Shown here piece after piece: positions 43,772 to 51,196 of a stretch of 64,000 nucleotides of DNA (position 1 is the first letter of the stretch; each line of letters opens with the position of its first letter). A program made the translations under genes and the position numbers. Where the stretch lies: assembly GCA_964291305.2 (NCBI GenBank), contig OZ219784.1, forward strand, positions 62,001 through 126,000. Direction: 5' to 3'. The stretch is from VXNF01 sp964291305. Lineage in GTDB: Bacteria; Actinomycetota; Acidimicrobiia; Acidimicrobiales; CATQHL01. The notes below the pieces were generated by a model. The model worked only from the letters and a program-made list of their open reading frames with translations. It did no database searches and was not told the origin of the DNA.

Positions 43772-44515
43772 ATGCGGCTGGACGGGCGGCGGGCGCTGAT
43801 AACTGGTGCTGGGCGGGGGATCGGCCTGGCGTGCGCCCAAGCCCTAGCCGCTGCAGGGGCTGAGGTTTCGCTTCTGAGCCGCACCCGCAGCGAGTTGGAA
43901 CAAGCCGCAGCCGGTATCCAAGCAGCCGGAGGGCGGGCCGAAGTGCTGGTCTGTGACTGCAGTGACAGCGCCTCGGTTGCCGAGGTAATCGGCCAAGCCT
44001 CGGGGCACTGGGACTTACTGGTCAACAACGCCGGCATCAACCGGCCAGAGAGCTTCCTGGAAGTCACCCGTGAGGCGTTTGAGGACGTGATGCGCATCAA
44101 CGTCACCGGGGCCTTCTTCGTGGCGCAGGCAGTGGCCGCCAAGATGGTCGCCGCCGGAGGGGGTGGCAGCATCATCAACATGTCGTCCCAGATGGGCCAC
44201 GTGGGCGGGGCGCAGCGCAGCGCCTACTGTGCCAGTAAGCACGCCATGGAAGGCATGACCAAGGCCATGGCCATCGACTTGGCACCGCACCAAATCAGGG
44301 TCAACACGGTGTGCCCCACGTTCATCCTCACGCCCATGACTGCTGGCTTCCTAGAGGACGAGACGTTCTACGCCGACACGCTGGGGCGCATCCCGCTGGG
44401 ACGTCTCGGCGAACCCCGGGACGTGGCCGGCGCGGTGGTGTTCCTAGCCTCCGACGCTTCGGCCCTAATAACCGGATCGGCCCTCAAGGTGGACGGAGGC
44501 TGGACCGCCATCTGA
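43772..44515 (+). CDS. Short-chain dehydrogenase/reductase (FabG-like)
   Basis: A 247-residue SDR with a complete active site: RALITGAGRGIGLACAQAL, NNAGINRPE, INMSSQMGHVGGAQRSAYCASKHAMEG (Ser, YxxxK) and ITGSALKVDGGWTAI. Next to HpsN it probably oxidises another hydroxyl of the same substrate. No strong ribosome-binding site precedes the ATG at 43772. TTG starts at 43709 or 43733 would add a repeat-encoded extension. Confidence 0.85.
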   Translation: MRLDGRRALITGAGRGIGLACAQALAAAGAEVSLLSRTRSELEQAAAGIQAAGGRAEVLVCDCSDSASVAEVIGQASGHWDLLVNNAGINRPESFLEVTREAFEDVMRINVTGAFFVAQAVAAKMVAAGGGGSIINMSSQMGHVGGAQRSAYCASKHAMEGMTKAMAIDLAPHQIRVNTVCPTFILTPMTAGFLEDETFYADTLGRIPLGRLGEPRDVAGAVVFLASDASALITGSALKVDGGWTAI

Positions 44516-44525
44516 CAGCCCGCCG

Positions 44526-45530
44526 CTAGCCCCAGGGCGCAGGAACCGGCAGGTCCGTAACAGATAACAGCCCCGGCCTAGCAGCCACCACAGCTGGCAA
44601 CATGTTGACCAGCACCGCCATGGTGGTGAACTGGGGGTTGAAGCCGGGGCGCACCACTGCGTGCAGGTCGGGGTCGCCACCGATGTCGTAGGAGTCCTCA
44701 GGGGCAAGGTCTACCGAAGCCAAGTCCACGTGCCCCAGGAACGTGGCGGTGAACCACTCTTCACCCCCGGAGTAGCCGGTGGTGACCTGCTTGAAGCCAG
44801 CGGATTGGCCAGCTCCGATGGGCACGGCCACAGTGTCGATGGCCGCCTGTGCCGGTATCGGACTAATGGTCTCACTGACGCGATCCACGCTGCGGCCGAA
44901 GCGCCGGGCGAAGGTAGCCATAGTGTGGGGGTATCCGATGTGGCCGTAGATATCTCCAGCAGCCACGCCGGCGGCGTGTTCGTCGGGGTTGAAGCCCAGA
45001 CCCAGCCGGCGCTGGACGGTGGCGCTGAAGCGGGAGAGGTCCACCACCCGCCGCACCGAGATGCGATCCACCCGGGTAGCCGCGCCGGTGAGCGCCAGAG
45101 CTAGCACCTCGTAGATGTAGCCCGGGTTGGCGCCGGCTCCTAGCACGGTGACGCCAGCCTGATGGGCTTTGGCGTCGATCTGGGCCGCGAACTCTGGGTC
45201 GATCGCCCAGGGATACGCCATTTCTTCGGCGGTGCACATGACGTTCAGGCCGGCTTCCAGGCCGGCGGCGATGTCTTCGGCGACCTCGGCGATGAATGAG
45301 GTAGTGGCGATCAGCAACACGTCGGCCTTTGTGGCCAGGGCCTCGGCTCGGTCACTAACGGTGACCCCGTTCGGCTGGCCGGTGGCCAGTTCGCCCAAGT
45401 CAGCACCCACGAGGTCGGCGTTGCGGCTAGAGGCGGCCACTACCTGTAGGCCATCACGGGCAGCGGCCAAGCGGGCCACGTTCCTGCCGACATTACCTAC
45501 ACCGCACAGCACTAGCCGGATATCGCCCAT
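44526..45530 (-). CDS. DapB-like NAD(P)H-dependent dehydrogenase (diaminopentanoate dehydrogenase-like)
   Basis: A 334-residue Rossmann protein: RLVLCGVGNVGRNVARLAAARDGLQVVAASSRNADLVGADLGEL, then AGLNVMCTAEEMAYPWAIDPE and GAGANPGYIYEVL. This pattern fits the group containing 2,4-diaminopentanoate dehydrogenase, distinct from lysine-pathway DapB. The reaction is probably reversible amine or imine oxidation of an unknown acid. It is convergent to the SDR, with 10 bases between them. Confidence 0.72.
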   Translation of the reverse strand: MGDIRLVLCGVGNVGRNVARLAAARDGLQVVAASSRNADLVGADLGELATGQPNGVTVSDRAEALATKADVLLIATTSFIAEVAEDIAAGLEAGLNVMCTAEEMAYPWAIDPEFAAQIDAKAHQAGVTVLGAGANPGYIYEVLALALTGAATRVDRISVRRVVDLSRFSATVQRRLGLGFNPDEHAAGVAAGDIYGHIGYPHTMATFARRFGRSVDRVSETISPIPAQAAIDTVAVPIGAGQSAGFKQVTTGYSGGEEWFTATFLGHVDLASVDLAPEDSYDIGGDPDLHAVVRPGFNPQFTTMAVLVNMLPAVVAARPGLLSVTDLPVPAPWG

Positions 45531-45722
45531 GGTTCACCTCCGCCGGCCAGGTAGATCTACTACCAACCGTGCCATGCTGTCTTCTAGTTGCCCAAGACTG
45601 TCATACCACTCGTGTAAGTTGCAGCCAGGCGTTGACCGGTAGGTTGACCGCGGGAGGTTGAGAGTCAGGTTTCCGCAGCGCGTCACGGTTGACCAGCACT
45701 TAGGGACTGTTTCGGAGGCGGC

Positions 45723-46829
45723 GTGAGCAGACCACAGCGGCGGCGCGAGAGCACCTCCACGTCTAACTTCGGTGTTGGGCGGCGTGAGGGGCACGACTCC
45801 TCTGCCTTTTACAACCGCTTCCCCCCGCCGGAGATCAGCCAGGACTCCCAAGTCGCGCCGGCGGCCTGCCGCGACCAGCTATGGCAGGGCGACGCCCGCC
45901 AGATGGACAGCTATGGCAACATCGCCGACTCTTCGGTGGCGCTGGTGGTCACCTCGCCGCCCTACTACGCCGGCAAGGAGTACGAGGAAGCCATCGGCGA
46001 GAGCCACATCCCGGCCAGCTACATCGACTACTTGGAGATGCTGCATGATGTCTTCGCCGAGTGCGTCCGCAAGCTGGAGCCCGGCGGGCGGATTGCGGTC
46101 AACGTCGCCAACCTGGGTCGCCGGCCGTACCGCTCGCTCTCGGCCGATGTCATCGACATCCTGCAGAACCGCCTGAAGCTGCTGTTGCGCGGCGAGGTCA
46201 TCTGGCTCAAAGCTCGGGGCGCTTCGGGCAACTGCGCCTGGGGCTCGTTCCGCAAACCCAGCAACCCGGTGCTGCGCGATGTCACCGAGCGGGTAGTAAT
46301 CGCCTCCAAGGGCCGCTTCAACCGGGCCGTACCGCAGAACAAACGAGCTGCTATTGGCCTGCCGTCGGAGAGTTCGATCAGCGCTGGGGAGTTCATGGAG
46401 GCCACCATGGACATCTGGGAAATCCGCCCGGCCTCCGCTAGGTGGGTGGGACATCCGGCGCCGTTCCCCGTGGAGTTACCGCAGCGCCTCATCGAGCTGT
46501 ACACCTACCGCGGTGACCTAGTGCTAGACCCGTTCGTCGGCTCGGGCACAACCGCCCTAGCAGCGGTACGCACCGGCCGACACTACGTGGGCTTCGACAC
46601 CGACCCCAACTACATCGCCCTAGCAGAACAACGACTAACAGCCGAACACGACCAAGCCGAAAACGACTACGGGGACTGCCGCTACATAGATCTGACAGAA
46701 CAACCAGTAACCGAACACGACCAAGCCGAAAACGACTACGGGGACTGCCGCTACATAGATCTGACAGAACAACCAGTAACCGAACACGACGAAGGTGCTC
46801 ACAACACCGAAGCGGCGGCCGCTCTGTGA
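45723..46829 (+). CDS. Site-specific DNA methyltransferase (beta-class, N4-C or N6-A)
   Basis: A 368-residue methyltransferase. Catalytic motif IV is TSPPYY near residue 78, and the S-adenosylmethionine motif I is LVLDPFVGSGTTALAA near 267-282, so motif IV precedes motif I as in the beta class. SPPY is most often seen in N4-cytosine enzymes. The GTG start has CGGAGG just upstream. The last 60 or so residues are an in-frame duplicated segment. The endonuclease-like gene follows after 43 bases, making a restriction-modification pair. Confidence 0.85.
   Translation: MSRPQRRRESTSTSNFGVGRREGHDSSAFYNRFPPPEISQDSQVAPAACRDQLWQGDARQMDSYGNIADSSVALVVTSPPYYAGKEYEEAIGESHIPASYIDYLEMLHDVFAECVRKLEPGGRIAVNVANLGRRPYRSLSADVIDILQNRLKLLLRGEVIWLKARGASGNCAWGSFRKPSNPVLRDVTERVVIASKGRFNRAVPQNKRAAIGLPSESSISAGEFMEATMDIWEIRPASARWVGHPAPFPVELPQRLIELYTYRGDLVLDPFVGSGTTALAAVRTGRHYVGFDTDPNYIALAEQRLTAEHDQAENDYGDCRYIDLTEQPVTEHDQAENDYGDCRYIDLTEQPVTEHDEGAHNTEAAAAL
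46642..46790 (+). repeat. 69-bp in-frame tandem repeat at the methyltransferase 3' end
   Basis: Units start at 46642 and 46711 and appear identical; a third begins at 46780 and breaks off after 11 bases. Each encodes 23 residues including ENDYGDCRYIDLTEQPVT. The sequence just before the first unit (EQRLTAEHD) resembles the end of the unit, suggesting it arose from the original C-terminus. Confidence 0.95.
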
Positions 46830-46872
46830 AACGACCTTGCGGCGGGCGCTAGCCGGCGGCTGAAGGGGCCAA

Positions 46873-47940
46873 GTGCCTAACGACCGGACGACACTCAGCG
46901 AGTTGGCGACTGCTTTAGGCATCACCGGGTGCGGTTCGCTGCGGGTGGCGCTGACCGAACGGCCCCAAAACATGTGCATCCGCGACGAATCCTGGGAGAA
47001 GCTTCAGCAGATACTGGCCGCCGGCACCTATGAGTACATAGCCCGAGCGGCCTTTGAAAACGGAGCCTTCTTTGCTGGCCACCCGACAGGGTTAGACGGT
47101 CGGACGCCGCGGCAGATCGAATGGAGTGGCGACCGGCGCATTCCCGGTGACCAGGCCATCCCCGCTGACCTGATCGTCGACCGGGTGTACCTGATTAGCT
47201 GCAAATACCTCTCGCAGATCCTGCATAACACAGCCCCGGCGCGACTGTTCGACGACATCCTGGCCCCGTCCTCGCAGGCTCGCCATACCGACTGGTTCGG
47301 AGAAGTAGCAGAGACCCAGCAGCTAGCGCTCTACCACCGCGCTCTGAAACTTTTCGGCCTCGGGGACATGGCCGACTCCCCCAGTGAGCTGGACTCCGAC
47401 CAGCACGCAAAACTCCGGTCCGCCTTCAAGGAGCACGGCGGCCGCGGCATACCCAGCGAACTACGTAGGGAGTACGACGAGCTGATCGCCGCCGTCAGTA
47501 AGACATCGGCCGAACGATGGCGGCGGGGGCTACGAGAACCAGCCCAGCAGGAGCGCATGCTGTGGCGCCTGCTACGCATCTACTCCGCTACCTACTACAT
47601 CTTGGGCATCGACCGGCGGCGGACGATGCGGCTGCGGGTTATGACCCCCTGGGAGTGGCGCAATGCCTTTGAGTTCCGGTCGTTTGTTATAGAGCCCGAC
47701 GGCCGCGGGCAGCCGAGGGTGAGCTGGAAGGCCCGCTACGGAGAACGCTCCGGCGGGCGGATAGCCGATGTTCACGGCCACGTGGAGATCCGCTGGAGCC
47801 ATGGGCCCTTCTTCCACCCGCCTGAGGCGAAGATCTACCTCGACACCCGCCACGAAGAGGTGCCTGGCTACGTCCCGCTGGATGGGCACAGCAGAGTTCG
47901 ACTGCCCGAACAACTCCGTTTACCGCTAAAAGGCATCTGA
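46873..47940 (+). CDS. Putative type II restriction endonuclease
   Basis: A 355-residue protein with no family I can name. Its place directly after the methyltransferase suggests the cognate endonuclease. IPADLIVDRVYLISCKYLS (about residues 96-112) resembles a PD-(D/E)XK core with Asp and Lys in place but Ser where the acidic residue is expected. It could instead be a divergent nuclease or an accessory protein. The GTG start has AAGGGG upstream. Confidence 0.55.
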   Translation: MPNDRTTLSELATALGITGCGSLRVALTERPQNMCIRDESWEKLQQILAAGTYEYIARAAFENGAFFAGHPTGLDGRTPRQIEWSGDRRIPGDQAIPADLIVDRVYLISCKYLSQILHNTAPARLFDDILAPSSQARHTDWFGEVAETQQLALYHRALKLFGLGDMADSPSELDSDQHAKLRSAFKEHGGRGIPSELRREYDELIAAVSKTSAERWRRGLREPAQQERMLWRLLRIYSATYYILGIDRRRTMRLRVMTPWEWRNAFEFRSFVIEPDGRGQPRVSWKARYGERSGGRIADVHGHVEIRWSHGPFFHPPEAKIYLDTRHEEVPGYVPLDGHSRVRLPEQLRLPLKGI

Positions 47941-48036
47941 CCATATACAGGACAAGGTAGGCACCACCCAGGCCCAGGTGACTGAACCGCTTACCGCTAA
48001 AAGGCATCTGACCAGATACAGGGGCACCAACAGGCC
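47916..48036 (+). repeat. 71-bp-offset duplication of the endonuclease 3' end
   Basis: The segment from 47916, which includes the last codons and TGA of the endonuclease gene, recurs from 47987 with few changes and one short deletion over about 55-60 bases. The second copy lies in the 121-base gap before the convergent protease gene. Confidence 0.9.
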
Positions 48037-48061
48037 GCCGGACAACCGGTTCCCCGGGTCA

Positions 48062-48793
48062 CTAGGGACAGGGGCTGCGCAAAGGTAGTTCGGCCACCTG
48101 CGCCAGCAAGACCCCGACTTCGCTGGCACGCACGGCGTAGCCCACGTTTGGGCGGAAACGCGAGGTGGCGAACACCACCCCCACCACGATCCCGTCGCCG
48201 TTTAGCACCGCAGCCCCGGAGTCTCCGTAGCGGCCCTCGAAGCTCAACTCCAACCCTCGACGGGAAACCCGAGCGGTGCGGTAAACGTCCTGGATATTGA
48301 CTCGGATGCGACGGACAAACTCGACTGGCTTGGGGTTGAACTGGCCGCCGGCGGCCATCGCCGCCACGATGCCGCCGCTACCGGCAGGCGCCAGGGCAAC
48401 CGAGTCGCCGGCAGCTAGCTGCACCGGGTCGGCGCCGAGTCCTGGAACGCGCACCGCCGCCAAGTCGAGCGCCGAGTCCAGCGCTACTACGAAGCCGTTC
48501 CGGCTGCGACCGGCGGAGTCAGTAACCGTCACCCGGCGGCGGCCGGCAACGGGATGCGCGGCCGTCACTACTAGGTCATCAACCACGGCGAACCCGCTGG
48601 CAAGCGACATGCCGCCGCACTCGGCCGCCGAGACCGTGACGAACGGCCCAACAGCCCTCGGCGCGCCAAGTGCCCCCCACAAAGTCAGCCCCAGCGCCAA
48701 CCCCACAGCAGCTAACAACGCCCACCACCGCAGCGGCCTCGTCGACGAACTACCGCTGACCGATCTGCTTGATCGCCCCAAGGGGATCAACAC
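48062..48793 (-). CDS. Membrane-anchored trypsin-like serine protease
   Basis: A 243-residue protein with one N-terminal membrane segment (about 23-45, WWALLAAVGLALGLTLWGALG) and an extracytoplasmic chymotrypsin-fold domain. The catalytic triad can be read as VVTAAHPV (His), ALDSALDLAAVRV (Asp) and GRYGDSGAAVL (Ser). It resembles the periplasmic domain of MarP-type actinobacterial proteases. The GTG start is assumed. It is convergent to the endonuclease gene. Confidence 0.82.
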   Translation of the reverse strand: MLIPLGRSSRSVSGSSSTRPLRWWALLAAVGLALGLTLWGALGAPRAVGPFVTVSAAECGGMSLASGFAVVDDLVVTAAHPVAGRRRVTVTDSAGRSRNGFVVALDSALDLAAVRVPGLGADPVQLAAGDSVALAPAGSGGIVAAMAAGGQFNPKPVEFVRRIRVNIQDVYRTARVSRRGLELSFEGRYGDSGAAVLNGDGIVVGVVFATSRFRPNVGYAVRASEVGVLLAQVAELPLRSPCP

Positions 48794-48873
48794 CCACCCG
48801 ACACTACCTGCGACTCTCGCGCTAGAGGGCGGCTAGCTTGTGGCGGATTCTGTTGCCCACCTGAGGAAGGCCG

Positions 48874-49839
48874 ATGCAACCCGGACCTATAGATATCCAT
48901 GCCCACGTGCTGCCCCAGAACTGCCTTGCCATCCCCACCGCCGGCGGCGAGCTGCAGTTGCGGGAGGTAAACGGCGAACTGCACCTAGGCGACCTTTCGC
49001 TGTCCATCCGCACGGCGACCATGTTCGACCTGGACATGATCATTACGGACATGGATACCTACGGCGTGGCAGTTCGGGCCATGTCGCCGCCGCCTTTCAC
49101 CTTCGCCCTCGACGCCCCCGCCGACCGGGCGGCCGCCTTCGTGGCCTCGGTAAACGACGGCCTAGTAGCACTCTGTGAGCAAGCCCCGGAACGGCTGCGC
49201 GGCCTGGGGTCGCTGCCGCTGGCCGACCTGGATGCGGCAATGGCCGAGCTTCGCCGCCTAGCTGAGATCGACTGGGTGCGTGGCGTCACCGTGCCCCCGC
49301 TGGTGAACGGTGTCTCCTTTGAGGCCGACCCGCTGGGGACCATCCTGCGGGAGGCACACCGGCTCAACATGTGCATGATCGTGCATCCCATGCAGTTGCC
49401 AGCTCCAGGTTTGAGCCACCACTACCTCATCAACCTGCTTGGCAACCCCACCGAGACGGCGGCGGCCATTGGGGGGGTGATCCTCTCTGGGCTAGCCGAC
49501 GAACTGAACGACCTGCGGCTGGCGTTCCTGCACGGCGCTGGTTGCGCTCCCGGAGTGCTCGGCCGCTGGGATCACGGCTGGTCGGCCCGTCCCGACGTGT
49601 CGGCCGACTGCGCTCGGCGTCCCAGTGAGGTGTTCGCCGACCGCATCTGGGCAGACAACTTGACCCACAGCCCTGCCCACCTGCGATTCCTGGCCTCGGT
49701 GACCGGCGCCGAACGGCTGGTTCTGGGCTCGGACTACCCCTTCGACATGGCAGCCAAGGATCCAGTGGGCGCCGCCGAAGCGGCCGGACTAGAGGTTGAG
49801 CAACTCACCCAAAACGCGCTCAGATTCCTGGGCTATTGA
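48874..49839 (+). CDS. ACMSD-type amidohydrolase / decarboxylase
   Basis: A 321-residue metal-dependent (beta/alpha)8-barrel enzyme. Metal ligands are seen in IDIHAHVLPQN, CMIVHPMQ and LGSDYPFD, as in aminocarboxymuconate-semialdehyde decarboxylase and related non-oxidative decarboxylases. It probably acts on an aromatic or unsaturated acid. GAGGAAGG lies just before the ATG. It opens a run of co-oriented catabolic genes reaching 55873. Confidence 0.8.
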   Translation: MQPGPIDIHAHVLPQNCLAIPTAGGELQLREVNGELHLGDLSLSIRTATMFDLDMIITDMDTYGVAVRAMSPPPFTFALDAPADRAAAFVASVNDGLVALCEQAPERLRGLGSLPLADLDAAMAELRRLAEIDWVRGVTVPPLVNGVSFEADPLGTILREAHRLNMCMIVHPMQLPAPGLSHHYLINLLGNPTETAAAIGGVILSGLADELNDLRLAFLHGAGCAPGVLGRWDHGWSARPDVSADCARRPSEVFADRIWADNLTHSPAHLRFLASVTGAERLVLGSDYPFDMAAKDPVGAAEAAGLEVEQLTQNALRFLGY

Positions 49840-49922
49840 AAGAACTTCAAAGCTACTAAATTGACCCTCGTGGGCATCTGAATCTCAGACAGCCGCCCAG
49901 AGCAAGTCTAGAGGAGACCACC

Positions 49923-51158
49923 ATGAAGGAAGCGTTCGGCGTTCTCGGCACGGACTGGCGTGAAGGCATCAACTGGCAGGAGGTGCGGGAATGGCGGCTA
50001 CGAAGGGCGCGGGAGGCCATGGCCCGCCACGAACTAGGCGCCATGTTGCTGATGTACGACGAGAACATCCGCTACGTCACCTCCACGCTGACGCCGGGCT
50101 GGAACCAGCTCAAGCCGGGCCTGCGCTACGCCGTGCTGGTGGAGGGTCGAGAGCCCATCATCTACGAGCAGGGTGACATCGGCTATCACCTGCGCGAGCA
50201 CTCGCCGTGGATTCCCAAGGAGAACGTGCGCTACTCCTACGCCTGGATCAAGGGAGCGGCCGGGCCAGCAGCCACCTCACAGGTGCAGAAGTTCACCAAC
50301 GCCCTCATGGCCGACCTAGAAGAAGCCGGCGTGCAGGACAAACCCCTCGGGGTGGACTTCATGGACCTCAACATGATCAGAGTCTTCGAGGAACGGGGCA
50401 TCAACTGGACCGACGGCATGACCCCCATGATGGAGGCCCGAGCCATCAAGAGCCCCAACGAGCAGAAGGCCATGCGAATGGTGGGCTCTATCTGTGACGT
50501 GGTCCACTACCAGTTCAGCCAGTTTCTGCAGCCTGGCGTGACCGAGAACGAGGTAACCGCCTTCGGCATGGAGCAGCTCTACAACATCCCGGGCATGGAG
50601 AACGTGGAGGACGTGATCGTGTCCTCGGGCCCTAACGCCTGGCCCAACTGGCGCAACCACGGCGACCGAATCATCCGCCCCGGAGAGTTAGTCATCATCG
50701 ACCTGGCAGCGCTCACCTGGAACGGCTTCAAGTCCTGCGTGTACCGCACATACTGCGTGGGCGGCAAGCCCACCGACGAGCACAAGCGCTACTACGACCT
50801 GGCGTTGAAGTGGTTGAACGACTCCATCGAGGCGACCCGTCCCGGGGTGACCACCGCCGACATCGCCTCGGTCTGGCCCTCGGCTAAGGAGATCTGGGGC
50901 TACGAGGAGGAGGACGAGGCAGCCGCCAACCTGTGGGGCCACGGCCTAGGTCTGGCGCAGTACGACATCCCGGTAATCTCCCGAATCTGGTCGTTGGATC
51001 ACCCCGTGGAGATCCAGCCGGGCATGGTATTTGCACTCGAGACCCAGCACGGCAAGCTGCACGAGTTCGGCGTGCGCCTAGAGGAAATGCTGATCGTCAA
51101 CGAAACCGGCGTTGAGATGATCTCGACGCCTGCTCCGGAGATCATCGCCGTCGGCTGA
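49923..51158 (+). CDS. M24 family (pita-bread fold) hydrolase, altered metal site
   Basis: A 411-residue protein of the Xaa-Pro peptidase/creatinase fold. WGHGLGLAQYDIPVISR (His) and MVFALETQHGKLHEFGVRLEEMLIV (two Glu) are in place. The first Asp is in LVIIDLAAL, but where the second metal Asp should stand the sequence reads GFKSCVYRTY, with Cys. It may be a creatinase- or DddP-like lyase/hydrolase rather than a peptidase. GAGGAG lies before the ATG. Confidence 0.75.
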   Translation: MKEAFGVLGTDWREGINWQEVREWRLRRAREAMARHELGAMLLMYDENIRYVTSTLTPGWNQLKPGLRYAVLVEGREPIIYEQGDIGYHLREHSPWIPKENVRYSYAWIKGAAGPAATSQVQKFTNALMADLEEAGVQDKPLGVDFMDLNMIRVFEERGINWTDGMTPMMEARAIKSPNEQKAMRMVGSICDVVHYQFSQFLQPGVTENEVTAFGMEQLYNIPGMENVEDVIVSSGPNAWPNWRNHGDRIIRPGELVIIDLAALTWNGFKSCVYRTYCVGGKPTDEHKRYYDLALKWLNDSIEATRPGVTTADIASVWPSAKEIWGYEEEDEAAANLWGHGLGLAQYDIPVISRIWSLDHPVEIQPGMVFALETQHGKLHEFGVRLEEMLIVNETGVEMISTPAPEIIAVG

Positions 51159-51196
51159 AAGCAGTCCGGGCGCGGTTAGCAGTTAGTCGCACAGAG

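Noticed and set aside
49923..51158. DMSP lyase DddP
   Set aside because: The fold agrees, but the metal-site residues differ (Cys at a ligand position) and no DMSP genes are near, so only the M24 fold is claimed.
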